Part shown: positions 1 through 8,096 of the stretch, piece after piece
Position numbering within the stretch: position 1 is the stretch's first letter
Layout: each line of letters opens with the position of its first letter
Assembly: GCA_964648115.1 (NCBI GenBank)
Contig: CAZYME010000009.1
Coordinates: forward strand, 9,656 to 73,655
DNA: 64,000 bases
Source of the DNA: CAZYME01 sp964648115
GTDB lineage: Bacteria > Pseudomonadota > Gammaproteobacteria > Legionellales > Legionellaceae
Reading direction: 5' to 3'
Program-made: the position numbers and the translations under genes
Notes under the pieces: model-generated
Seen by the model: only the letters and a program-made list of their open reading frames with translations
The model's database searches: none
Told to the model about the DNA's origin: nothing

Positions 1-1125
1 CGGGACAAATTGCATTTCAGTTGCATAATAACCGCGTTGCATTTTAACCACGGGAATAACAAAAGAGACCGCATTAAAACCATTAGGATCATCAGCCAAC
101 ATAGTATCTTTACGGGCAGCCATATTTTCAAACTCAGTATCGCTTAATGCAATGTATTCAGCATTGTTAATTTGACGTCGGAGCATCCGTTCTAATGGCG
201 CCTTAGCGTGAAACGCACGCTCATAATTATCTGCCATCATAACGACCACGGGCTCACTTTCCTCATGCCGGTTATTTTTATTGATATCAGCAAAAAGAAT
301 ATTTTCACGAGGGACTTTGTCCTCGTTAAGCGACTGAGCTTCGGGCGCTGCTGCAGATTTAATAGGTGATACATGCTCGCAGGTTTGGAATTTAGACTTT
401 AAAAACCAATTATCGCTAGGGTAATAAACTACAAACAAAGATGCATCTTTGATGGTATCAATTATAGGTTGAGACAGATCATCAGGAACTGCGGGGCATC
501 CCCAACTTCGTCCAGCTCTTCCATATCTTTTTATGAAGCGTTCATCAACATACCATCCACCATGCATTACAACAGCTCGACTAGACGCGTTATCATTAAA
601 CCCTTGATCTAAGCCTTGTAACTGTAATGAAAGCCCATGGCGACCATGGTATGACTTTTCGGTTCTATACACGCCCATGCTGCTAGCTTTACTATTATTT
701 TTATTTGAAAAATATTGGGTCAATAAAACCCCTGAATTGATACCGTGTGAAACGTAGGTATTAAAGAGTAATTTTTGCTCTTTTAAATCAAATACCCACA
801 GGCGTTTTTCACTAGAGGGCAATGAATAATCGATAACCGTTAAAATATTATTGTGCTCAACGTTATATTCATTTGCACATTTGAATGTGGTGGCTACTTT
901 ATTGATAACAGCCTTATTCAACGTTGGAGCCTGTGCACTCAGAACCTCTTCTATTTTAATTTGTGGCTCGCGAGAATCTGGGAGGTAAGTAATCTTAGTG
1001 TTAACAATTGAGGGTATATCAATAAATTTGTTATCTTTATTTTTATTTTTTTGCAGGCCTTCTGAGTAGGGTAAAGCAAAACAAGTCGAGGCGACCGCTA
1101 ATAGTAATAGCAGCTTTTTCTTCAT
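1..1125 (-). CDS. Secreted murein L,D-transpeptidase-like protein (C-terminus outside window)
   Basis: The frame opens at ATG 1125 behind a GGATGG-like site and stays open leftward to base 1, so 375 codons are visible and the end is cut by the window. Residues 1-17 form a signal peptide (KKK followed by a leucine run). 'VVMHGGWYVDERF' (His188) followed by 'GRAGRSWGCPAVP' (Cys210) matches the His/Cys catalytic block of the YkuD_2 'murein L,D-transpeptidase catalytic domain' family, which makes 3-3 peptidoglycan crosslinks or anchors proteins in the periplasm. About 165 residues follow the catalytic Cys with no domain I recognise. It stands alone, divergent from psd. Confidence 0.8.
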   Translation of the reverse strand, partial: MKKKLLLLLAVASTCFALPYSEGLQKNKNKDNKFIDIPSIVNTKITYLPDSREPQIKIEEVLSAQAPTLNKAVINKVATTFKCANEYNVEHNNILTVIDYSLPSSEKRLWVFDLKEQKLLFNTYVSHGINSGVLLTQYFSNKNNSKASSMGVYRTEKSYHGRHGLSLQLQGLDQGFNDNASSRAVVMHGGWYVDERFIKRYGRAGRSWGCPAVPDDLSQPIIDTIKDASLFVVYYPSDNWFLKSKFQTCEHVSPIKSAAAPEAQSLNEDKVPRENILFADINKNNRHEESEPVVVMMADNYERAFHAKAPLERMLRRQINNAEYIALSDTEFENMAARKDTMLADDPNGFNAVSFVIPVVKMQRGYYATEMQFVP

Positions 1126-1276
1126 GATCCATCCTTGATTTATGTGTTAACTAAACAACCTTGTTGCTTCCATATAAATCACTATAGTATAAATTTGGTA
1201 TAAGTACAGATCGAAGTCACGCAAATGTGCAGTCCCTCACTTTTCACGGTATGATTCACCTAACAAAACTCTATCA

Positions 1277-2131
1277 ATGTGCGTTATGTCCTCTGATCAC
1301 CTAAAAGCTTTATTACAATATTCATTGCCGAAACGGGCCTTAACGATGCTAGCTGGTTCTCTAGCAAACGTTAAAACACCCGCCATTAAAAACTACCTAA
1401 TTCAATATTTTATTCGCAAATACGACGTAAACATGCAGGAAGCAGCTGAAGAAAATCCAGAAAACTATGCTGATTTTAATGCATTTTTTATTCGGCATTT
1501 GAAGCCTGAATGCCGCCCTCTAGCAAAGGCTGGTATTATCTCCCCGGTAGATGGCTACATCAGTGAAATAGGCCCCATCAATGCCGGCACCCTAGTTCAA
1601 GCAAAGGGACGGGACTATTCAGTTCATGAGCTACTCGCTTGTAAAAAAGAGCTGAGCTCCCAATTTAGTACAGGCCTTTTTGCGACCCTCTACTTATCTC
1701 CTCAAGACTACCACCGCATTCACATGCCCATGGATGCAACGCTAAGGGATATGATCTACGTGCCCGGAAAATTATTTTCCGTGCAACCCGCAACTACACG
1801 CATGATTCCGCGTCTCTTTGCCCGCAATGAGCGGCTAGTGGTTTTTTTTGATACATCTGTGGGTTTAATGGCAATGGTATTAGTAGGCGCTACGATTGTT
1901 GGAGCAATCGGCACTAGCTGGCAAGGTGATATCCCTCGCAGCCATAAGCCTAAACAATTTGATTACCCGGAACGTTTGTCCCTTCAGCAAGGTACCGAAA
2001 TGGGCTACTTTAAATTAGGCTCAACGGTTATTTTATTATTTGCTGATAGCCAACATGTCCAATGGCAGACAGGGCTAAGTGCGGGAGATAAAATTCGCTT
2101 TGGGGATACATTAGGTGCAATCAAAGCCTAA
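1277..2131 (+). CDS. psd: Phosphatidylserine decarboxylase proenzyme
   Basis: Converts phosphatidylserine to phosphatidylethanolamine at the inner membrane. The 284-residue length and the C-terminal 'GYFKLGSTVILLF' block are diagnostic: the LGST motif is where the proenzyme cleaves itself between Gly248 and Ser249, Ser249 becoming the pyruvoyl cofactor. The 'LSPQDYHRIHMPMDATL' stretch near residues 140-155 carries the conserved His region. ATG 1277 gives M-C-V-M-S-S; ATG 1286 is an equally possible start, as neither has a clear ribosome site. The gene is monocistronic, divergent from the L,D-transpeptidase gene. Confidence 0.95.
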   Translation: MCVMSSDHLKALLQYSLPKRALTMLAGSLANVKTPAIKNYLIQYFIRKYDVNMQEAAEENPENYADFNAFFIRHLKPECRPLAKAGIISPVDGYISEIGPINAGTLVQAKGRDYSVHELLACKKELSSQFSTGLFATLYLSPQDYHRIHMPMDATLRDMIYVPGKLFSVQPATTRMIPRLFARNERLVVFFDTSVGLMAMVLVGATIVGAIGTSWQGDIPRSHKPKQFDYPERLSLQQGTEMGYFKLGSTVILLFADSQHVQWQTGLSAGDKIRFGDTLGAIKA

Positions 2132-2184
2132 AGCTATTGACGATTGAGTAATGCTTACGAAAATATTATAGTAATTGTAGAGCT

Positions 2185-2265
2185 GTAGCCTGGATGGAGC
2201 GCAGCGTAATCCGGGATTCCTGGCGCAACAACCTTCTGGATTACGCCGCGCTCCATCCAGGCTAC
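2185..2265. repeat. Dispersed palindromic repeat, family A
   Basis: Imperfect inverted repeat whose arms read gtagcctggatggagcgc on the left and the complement on the right, with a short asymmetric centre. Related copies lie at 7547-7594, 9425-9508 (inside another repeat) and 15017-15096, with a half copy near 57381-57402. It fills the gap between psd and the next gene and could act as a transcript-end hairpin. Confidence 0.8.
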
Positions 2266-2290
2266 GTCATTGAACATTTAGGAGCCGTCA

Positions 2291-2542
2291 GTGATCGAAT
2301 ACATCTATAAAGGCTTTAAACTTTCCTACAAAATAGCAGACCTTGCATCTGAAAATACTACCTATAAAGCAGACGGCACTTTGACTTATTTACTACGCAC
2401 ACCAGATACCTTTACACCTAAAAAATTTCATACAGAATATAAAACCCATAGTGGTGCTGAACATGAGATTAAAAAAATATTAGAAAATTACGTTGATGTT
2501 GAATTAGAAAATTTTTATGGTGTTCAGAAGGAAAAGGGCTGA
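2291..2542 (+). CDS. Uncharacterised 83-residue protein
   Basis: No family recognised. GTG start at 2291 with GGAG seven bases upstream; the product is a soluble, Lys/Glu-rich protein without signal peptide or membrane segment. Alternating hydrophobic residues in the first 50 residues and a helical C-terminal third (EIKKILENY) suggest a small alpha/beta fold. It follows a palindromic repeat directly and precedes tRNA-Leu on the opposite strand. The good ribosome site and sensible composition support it being real. Confidence 0.6.
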   Translation: MIEYIYKGFKLSYKIADLASENTTYKADGTLTYLLRTPDTFTPKKFHTEYKTHSGAEHEIKKILENYVDVELENFYGVQKEKG

Positions 2543-2619
2543 CGCTAAATAAACAATTTTAATATTATCAATATCTTAGATATGCTTGTGAACTATAAAT
2601 AAGTGTTTTAAACTCATTT

Positions 2620-2706
2620 TGGTACCGAGAAGAGGACTCGAACCTCCACGGGGTTGCCCCCACTAGCACCTGAAGCTAGCGTGTCTACCAATTCCACCAC
2701 CTCGGC
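2620..2706 (-). tRNA. tRNA-Leu (anticodon CAG)
   Basis: On the minus strand the 87-nt sequence starts GCCGAGG and ends TCTCGGT-ACCA, giving a seven-pair acceptor stem with two G-U pairs and an encoded CCA. It has the D-arm AATTGGTAGACAC, anticodon arm GCTAGC-TTCAGGT-GCTAG with CAG, a long class II variable arm (GGGGGCAACCCC) and the T-arm GGTTCGAGTCC. The long variable arm and sequence match leucine tRNAs. Confidence 0.97.
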
Positions 2707-2797
2707 AATCGACGCTAAAGTACTTAAGTTCTACTCGCGTGTCAAGTAACAACTGAGCCAATTGATGCGCTCTCCTAGAAGCATGCAAATAGTTCAT

Positions 2798-2946
2798 CGT
2801 AGGATCCTCTACCATTGATGGGAGAGGATGCCCGACAGGGCAAGTGAAGGTAGATTAATTAAAAAATACATTTATTGTTGGAAATTTTGATCACCCCTCA
2901 TCCGCCCTGTAGGACACCTTCTCCCCCTCGCGGGGCAAAGGAACCA
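2798..2946. repeat. Dispersed palindromic repeat, family C (full length)
   Basis: About 150 bp: a left arm containing the small hairpin ctaccattgatgggagag and 'gatgcccgacagggc', an AT-rich centre, and a right arm 'ccgccctgtaggacacctt' with 'ccccctcgcgggg'. The same element, reverse-oriented, is at 36084-36226. Shorter copies without the AT-rich centre lie at 44467-44533 and 56277-56325. Together with tRNA-Leu it accounts for the 450-bp gap between 2542 and 2995. Confidence 0.85.
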
Positions 2947-2994
2947 CTTGTGTCTTCAGGAGACGGCTTAACAATTTAACTTATTGAGTATTCC

Positions 2995-3804
2995 ATGATA
3001 GAACCCCTTCTCCATCGCATTGAAAAATTGATTGATACCTACTTCGCTCACCTACCTAGACGAAAACCTGAGACAGCAGATAAATCTGTGCGTCTCGTTG
3101 CACATCGAGGTGCTCATGACCATGCTTTGGCCATCCATGAAAATACCCATGCTGCCTTTAAGCGAGCACTCGATTTGGGATGTGAGGGCATTGAATTTGA
3201 TATTCATGCATCTAAAGATGGAGTGATAGTAGTAAACCACGATCCCACTTTAAAGCGCTTATGGGGTCATGATGTCGCTATTAGCGCGCTGCGCTTCGAT
3301 GAGTTGCGTACTCTGGTTCCACAACTACCCAGTTTGGCAGAGGTTGTCACTAAATATGGCAAACGCATGCATTTATTTATTGAACTTAAAGCACCATTTG
3401 TCGCTGTTCAAGAACTAGCAAATACGCTAAAGGATCTAACACCATCCAAAGATTATCATTTACTATGTTTGGATGAGGCCGTATTACCCACCCTGACCCT
3501 GTTCCCCAAAGAGTCACTTCTTCTTGTTCCTGTTCATAATAATGTCAATCAATTTTGCAAGATAAGCCTGCAGCAACAATATGGCGGGATCCTTGGCCAT
3601 TATCTACTGCTCAGTAACCGCCAAATCAAACGATTGGTAACCGTTAATCAGTTAGCTGGGGTTGGCTTTGTTGACTCAAAACTCAGTTTATACCGCGAAT
3701 TAAATCGCGGTATAAACCTTCTATTTACAAATAATGCCGCAACCGTAGCACTCTCTTTACAAGAATTACGAAAATCAAAAATCAACAGGGTTAAACACCT
3801 TTAG
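2995..3804 (+). CDS. Glycerophosphodiester phosphodiesterase family protein
   Basis: Cleaves glycerophosphodiesters from phospholipid turnover into glycerol-3-phosphate and an alcohol. 'LVAHRGAHDHALAIHENT' (residues 34-51) carries the HR.....EN catalytic/metal signature and 'EGIEFDIHASKDGVIVVNHD' the E.D...(T/K)KD....HD block. There is no signal peptide, so it is a cytoplasmic GDPD of the UgpQ type rather than periplasmic GlpQ. At 269 residues the length is normal. Near residues 225-240 the substrate-barrel end is less conserved than the N-terminus. It is not obviously in an operon. Confidence 0.88.
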   Translation: MIEPLLHRIEKLIDTYFAHLPRRKPETADKSVRLVAHRGAHDHALAIHENTHAAFKRALDLGCEGIEFDIHASKDGVIVVNHDPTLKRLWGHDVAISALRFDELRTLVPQLPSLAEVVTKYGKRMHLFIELKAPFVAVQELANTLKDLTPSKDYHLLCLDEAVLPTLTLFPKESLLLVPVHNNVNQFCKISLQQQYGGILGHYLLLSNRQIKRLVTVNQLAGVGFVDSKLSLYRELNRGINLLFTNNAATVALSLQELRKSKINRVKHL

Positions 3805-3874
3805 TTGACTTTATTTTACCCTGCATTAAAAATGTGTTTTTACTTACATCGTAATTATCGTGTAGGACATCATT

Positions 3875-4744
3875 ATGCGAAGCCATGATAGCGCGGCACC
3901 AAAACAAATGACCGGCATGTTCGGTCATCCCGTGATAGAAAATCCTATTGATAAAATGTTTGATTCGGTTTATGCCTTTTATGGGCTTAATTGGCAATTC
4001 TGGAAAATAAATCTTAACGCGGCAAATGATCTTCCTGCAGCAATAGCAGGTGCTAAAGTGATGGGTTTTTCTGGGTTTTGTATTACAGTTCCCTACAAAA
4101 TAGATGTGCTCCCAAGCTTGGATGGATTTGATGAGGATGTTCGTGTGATTGGAGCCGCTAATTATGTAACCTTTGAAAAGGGTCGTATAATTGGCCATAA
4201 TAATGACGGAAAAGGTGTTGTTAAAGCGATTGAAAAAGTAACTTCCATTGCTGGTAAACCTGTGGCTATGCTCGGCGCAGGTGGCGCAGGTCGTGCTATG
4301 GCAGTTGAGATTGCGCGGGCCAAAGCATCACATTTGACCATTATCACTCGACGTGAATCACAAGGCAGAGAAGTGGCTAATCTTGTGAAAAATGCAACAG
4401 GAGTTCCGACACAATGGATTTCTTGGTCAGGAGAGGTGGCTATACCAAAAGGAACTCAGATCCTTCTGAATGCCACCCATCTTGGTGCCTTACCGGAGTG
4501 TGAAGAGGTATCTCTTGACTGGAATACAGTATCCGCAGAGACCACGGTCGTTGATGTTATCACTAACCCTAAAATAACTCGATTTCTTGAAAAAGCACGC
4601 GCAAAGGGATGCGCCATCGTTGACGGCGTTGATATGTTGGTGCAGCTAGCCATGCAAATTTTTGAAGCTTGGACTGGAATTACCCCCGAAGAACAAGTTT
4701 TTCAGAGCGCAGTAAAAGCAGCATTGGGTAAGGGCTTTGAGTAG
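3875..4744 (+). CDS. AroE-like shikimate/quinate dehydrogenase family protein
   Basis: A 289-residue NAD(P)-linked dehydrogenase of the AroE superfamily. The catalytic Lys (ITVPYK), the binding Asn (GAANYV), the catalytic Asp (HNNDGKG) and the Rossmann loop (MLGAGGAGRAMA) are all present. The N-terminal serine motif that binds the shikimate carboxylate (S-H-S-x-S-P in AroE) is replaced by 'GHPVIENPIDK', and the C-terminal substrate Gln is shifted (MLVQLA rather than MLVxQA). It is therefore probably a paralogue with a different cyclic or hydroxy-acid substrate rather than the biosynthetic enzyme. ATG 3875 has AGGA upstream. Confidence 0.8.
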   Translation: MRSHDSAAPKQMTGMFGHPVIENPIDKMFDSVYAFYGLNWQFWKINLNAANDLPAAIAGAKVMGFSGFCITVPYKIDVLPSLDGFDEDVRVIGAANYVTFEKGRIIGHNNDGKGVVKAIEKVTSIAGKPVAMLGAGGAGRAMAVEIARAKASHLTIITRRESQGREVANLVKNATGVPTQWISWSGEVAIPKGTQILLNATHLGALPECEEVSLDWNTVSAETTVVDVITNPKITRFLEKARAKGCAIVDGVDMLVQLAMQIFEAWTGITPEEQVFQSAVKAALGKGFE

Positions 4745-4780
4745 CTACTCACCCTCCCCAACACGGCGTGCCCACCCACT

Positions 4781-6172
4781 TTAGCGTGGGCCTACCATAT
4801 CCTCAGGTTTCACATATTGCGAAAATTGCTCGGCTGTTAAATAGCCGAGTTTCACCGCCGCTTCTTGCAAAGACGTATTTTCCAGATGGGCTGTTTTAGC
4901 AATTTTTGCTGCTTTATCATAGCCAATGTGTTGGTTAAGCGCGGTTACTAACATTAATGAATTCTGCAAATAATAATCAATCACAGCACGATTAGCCTGC
5001 AAGCCTTCTACACAAAACTCTTGGAACGAGAGACAGGTATCCGCCAATAAATTAAGCGAATGCAATACATTAAAAATGATCACAGGCTTGAATACGTTTA
5101 ACTCAAAATTACCTTGGCTCGCGGCAATTGCAACCGTTGTGTCATTGCCAATCACTTGTGCGCATACCATTGTCATCGCTTCAGATTGGGTGGGGTTAAC
5201 CTTACCAGGCATAATAGATGAACCAGGTTCATTTTCAGGCAAAATCAACTCGCCTATTCCACATCTAGGGCCTGAACCCAACCAGCGCAAGTCATTTGCT
5301 ATTTTCATAAGCGCACAAGCCAATGTTTTTAATGTGCTGTGAGCCATCACTAAAGCCTCATGTGAAGCAAGGGCTGCAAATTTATTGGGGGCTGAAACAA
5401 ACGGTAATTTTGTGATAGCAGCTATATGGGCCGCTGATTTTTCAGCAAATTGTGGGTGGGTGTTTAAACCTGTACCGACCGCCGTCCCACCAAGAGCCAA
5501 CTCATATAATTCAGGCAATACTTGTTCGATACGCATTAAACATGCATCTAATTGTGCAACATAGCCAGAAAATTCCTGGCCTAATGTTAATGGCACTGCA
5601 TCCTGCAAATGCGTACGGCCAATTTTAATAATATCTTTGAAAGCGTGCATTTTAGCTGCTAAGCCATCACGCAGGGTACGTACGGCGGGTAACAATTTTT
5701 TTTGAAAGGCTATTGCTGCAGCAATATGCATCGCTGTGGGGAATGTGTCGTTCGAGGATTGGGACATATTGACGTGGTCATTAGGGTGAATCGGTGACTT
5801 ACTCCCCATGCTCCCCCCTGCAAGCTTGATAGCACGATTGGAAATCACTTCATTAGCATTCATGTTTGATTGCGTGCCACTACCCGTTTGCCACACATGC
5901 AGAGGAAAATGATCATCTAATTTACCGCTACTAACTTCTTCCGCGGCTTGGATAATCAACTTCGCCTTATCTTCTGGCAATTTTCCTAATTCTAGATTAG
6001 TCAGTGCTGCTGCTTTCTTTAAAATGCCAAACGCGTGTGTTACTTCGCGTGGCATGATGTCGCCACCAATATTGAAGTGATGCAAAGAGCGCTCTGTCTG
6101 AGCCCCCCAATATTTATCAGCGGCAACAGAAATTTCGCCCATGCTATCGGTTTCGGTACGTGTAGTCGTCAT
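4781..6172 (-). CDS. fumC: Fumarate hydratase class II
   Basis: Interconverts fumarate and malate in the TCA cycle; iron-independent, homotetrameric. The signature 'GSSIMPGKVNPTQSEAM' (about residues 317-333) contains the flexible catalytic serine loop, and 'SGTQSNMNANEVISNRA' and 'GRTHLQDAVPLTLGQEF' are the other two conserved active-site regions of the fumarase/aspartase superfamily. The length of 463 residues is typical. It is transcribed away from rsmE; the 250-bp divergent region between them is largely occupied by a MITE-like palindrome. Confidence 0.97.
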   Translation of the reverse strand: MTTTRTETDSMGEISVAADKYWGAQTERSLHHFNIGGDIMPREVTHAFGILKKAAALTNLELGKLPEDKAKLIIQAAEEVSSGKLDDHFPLHVWQTGSGTQSNMNANEVISNRAIKLAGGSMGSKSPIHPNDHVNMSQSSNDTFPTAMHIAAAIAFQKKLLPAVRTLRDGLAAKMHAFKDIIKIGRTHLQDAVPLTLGQEFSGYVAQLDACLMRIEQVLPELYELALGGTAVGTGLNTHPQFAEKSAAHIAAITKLPFVSAPNKFAALASHEALVMAHSTLKTLACALMKIANDLRWLGSGPRCGIGELILPENEPGSSIMPGKVNPTQSEAMTMVCAQVIGNDTTVAIAASQGNFELNVFKPVIIFNVLHSLNLLADTCLSFQEFCVEGLQANRAVIDYYLQNSLMLVTALNQHIGYDKAAKIAKTAHLENTSLQEAAVKLGYLTAEQFSQYVKPEDMVGPR

Positions 6173-6240
6173 GATATTTCAGCTCTCGTGGCTTATAAAA
6201 ATTGCACGCATGGTAACACAGAATTGGGAGCCCTGGGCAG

Positions 6241-6371
6241 ACTGCCATTAAGTTAAGAGATTTTTGTCATTCCCGCGAAGGCGGGAATCCATCCCTGACT
6301 TGGACTAGTAGCCATGGGAGAAATGGATCCCCGCCTTCGCGGGGACAGTCTTTCCTTAACTTAACGGCAGT
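6241..6371. repeat. MITE-like palindromic element, family F
   Basis: A 131-bp element bounded by 17-bp terminal inverted repeats (actgccattaagttaag at the left; its complement with one mismatch at the right). Internal subterminal arms 'cccgcgaaggcgggaatcc' and 'gatccccgccttcgcgggg' form the main stem. It is flanked by a direct repeat gagccctgggcag (6228-6240) and gagccctgagcag (6372-6384), 12 of 13 identical, which looks like a target-site duplication. No transposase is encoded. A related palindrome lies at 51559-51661. Confidence 0.8.
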
Positions 6372-6426
6372 GAGCCCTGAGCAGTACGGTGTTATACTGT
6401 TAGGCAAAAACTTATCGGTGGAAAAT

Positions 6427-7155
6427 GTGAGAACCATACGTATTTACCAACCAGGCCCTTATGAAATCGGCCAAACTCTCGAATTATCTGCCACAGCCGG
6501 TCAGCACGTTGGCGTGGTGTTACGTATGCAACCGGGCGCGTCATTAACTCTTTTTTGTGGGGACAACCGAGAATTTAATACGACGATCGTTGCGGTGCAT
6601 AAAAAGAAAGTCACGGTAACCATTAACACCGAGCATCATATCAACCGCGAATCACCTCGCGAAATTCACCTAGCTCAAGCCGTTTCAAAAGGTGAGCGTA
6701 TGGAGTTCGTTATTCAAAAAGCAGTTGAGCTCGGAGTGGCTAGTATTACTCCCCTGTTAACCGCTCATTGCGTGGTGCGCTTGGATGCAGAACGATTAGC
6801 CAAAAAACATCAGCAATGGCAGGCTATCGCCATTGCTGCTTGCGAGCAATCAGGTCGTAATCAATTGCCAACTATTCACCCGATGTCTTCACTAGAAGCT
6901 TACTTAGAGCACTGCCAGGCAGAAGTGCGATTTGTGTTACATCCATCAGCTGCTAATTCATGGCGGGATTACACACTAATACAAGGCAGCGTTGCTTTAT
7001 TAATTGGTCCAGAAGGCGGGTTAAGTGATACCGAAGTAAACCTTGCTGCGGCCGCACAGTTTCAGCCACTTTGTTTAGGCCCACGAGTTTTGCGTACCGA
7101 AACAGCTACTATTGCAGCGCTGAGCGTACTGCAGGCTACCATTGGCGATTTCTAA
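6427..7155 (+). CDS. rsmE: 16S rRNA (uracil(1498)-N(3))-methyltransferase
   Basis: Methylates U1498 in the decoding region of 16S rRNA using S-adenosylmethionine; SPOUT-fold protein. 'LLIGPEGGLSDTEV' (SAM-binding deep-knot loop) and 'CLGPRVLRTETATIAAL' near the C-terminus are the family signatures. The frame is open upstream to a GTG at 6370 inside the MITE, but GTG 6427 (M-R-T-I-R-I-Y) has GGTGG just upstream and matches the family N-terminus (MRxxRIY), giving 242 residues, the usual length. The upstream extension is therefore rejected. Confidence 0.93.
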   Translation: MRTIRIYQPGPYEIGQTLELSATAGQHVGVVLRMQPGASLTLFCGDNREFNTTIVAVHKKKVTVTINTEHHINRESPREIHLAQAVSKGERMEFVIQKAVELGVASITPLLTAHCVVRLDAERLAKKHQQWQAIAIAACEQSGRNQLPTIHPMSSLEAYLEHCQAEVRFVLHPSAANSWRDYTLIQGSVALLIGPEGGLSDTEVNLAAAAQFQPLCLGPRVLRTETATIAALSVLQATIGDF

Positions 7156-7198
7156 AATAACAAGTATATAATATGGTTTTATCATTAAGGGGTTTTTC

Positions 7199-7525
7199 AT
7201 GAGCGATCACATTAAGACAGTAACAGATGCGAATTTTGAGCAGGACGTTTTGAATGCTGGTAAACCAGTATTAATAGATTTTTGGGCAGAGTGGTGTGGC
7301 CCTTGCCGTGCGCTCACTCCTATTTTGGAAGAAGTTGCCGCCAGTTATGGTGAAAAAATTACAATTGCCAAGCTCAACGTTGATGAGAATTCAACCATCC
7401 CATCCAAGTATGGCGTGATGAGCATCCCTACTTTAATTCTATTTAAGAATGGCCAAGTTGAAGCAACTAAGATTGGGTCGCTTTCGAAATCTCAATTGAC
7501 TGCTTTTATTGATAGTAATATCTAA
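7199..7525 (+). CDS. trxA: Thioredoxin
   Basis: A 108-residue cytoplasmic dithiol-disulfide carrier. 'DFWAEWCGPCRAL' gives the redox-active WCGPC site, and the cis-proline loop 'VMSIPTLILFKNG' is intact. AAGGGG lies about seven bases before the ATG and a TATAAT sequence is at 7167-7172, a plausible -10 box between rsmE and trxA. It precedes rho after one convergent small gene, echoing the trxA-rho neighbourhood of many gammaproteobacteria. Confidence 0.97.
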   Translation: MSDHIKTVTDANFEQDVLNAGKPVLIDFWAEWCGPCRALTPILEEVAASYGEKITIAKLNVDENSTIPSKYGVMSIPTLILFKNGQVEATKIGSLSKSQLTAFIDSNI

Positions 7526-7546
7526 GATAACGGTTCAACTTAAAAA

Positions 7547-7594
7547 CAAAACTGTAGCCTGGATTACGCTACGCTCCATCCTGGCTACAGTTTT
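7547..7594. repeat. Short family A palindrome, likely bidirectional terminator
   Basis: Imperfect inverted repeat starting aaaactgtagcctgga and ending tggctacagtttt, between the convergent trxA and the small minus-strand gene. The A-rich left flank and T-rich right flank would give a U-tail in both directions, fitting a shared terminator derived from a family A repeat. Confidence 0.6.
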
Positions 7595-7605
7595 AAAATT
7601 TTTGA

Positions 7606-7845
7606 CTATCTATAGCAACGTAAAGCGCCGTTCCAAGTACGCCAGCAACCTGGATGCAAGGGCGCAGGTCTAGCAAATGGACCAGGGTGGTTTTGTACGC
7701 ATCCACCATAAACATTCAAATGATACCCAAATCCACATCCCTGGGCAGCCTTTGCAGTCGATGTATAACCTACCGCTAAAAATAATAAGCCTGCTACACA
7801 AACAACATGCAGCAATCCTGAAAGATAGTTAGAATAGGTACTCAT
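7606..7845 (-). CDS. Small secreted four-cysteine protein
   Basis: 79 residues with a clear signal peptide (hydrophobic residues about 10-25, AKA-A cleavage near residue 34). The mature part is about 45 residues, rich in Gly, Pro, His and aromatics, with four Cys in 'GCGFGYHLN', 'YGGCVQN', 'PGCWR' and 'RCYR', so two disulfides are possible. The GCGxGYHxNxxGxC pattern resembles small exported proteins seen in several proteobacteria whose role is unknown. AAGGAGTAAGGC lies upstream of the ATG. It is convergent with trxA. Confidence 0.7.
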   Translation of the reverse strand: MSTYSNYLSGLLHVVCVAGLLFLAVGYTSTAKAAQGCGFGYHLNVYGGCVQNHPGPFARPAPLHPGCWRTWNGALRCYR

Positions 7846-8096
7846 AGCCTTACTCCTTAGTTTATGCCTATTTTTTGCACAATCTAATTATAGCGTGTTA
7901 TTTTAGAATTGCTGGAATTTTGATAACGATGTAGATCTAACCGAAAATCTGTGGTAGCCTTGTAATCCTGAATATGGTATGTTTTTGTTATAAGTCGCAA
8001 AAATACCCGTAGGCAGCAGCTTCTCGAGCTGACCTTCCCGTTTAAATACTACCCTGGATACCCATTTCATTTTAACCAACACACCAAGTGAGAAGT

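Noticed and set aside
6370..6426. Upstream GTG start for rsmE
   Set aside because: It lies in the MITE, and the added residues do not resemble the family N-terminus.
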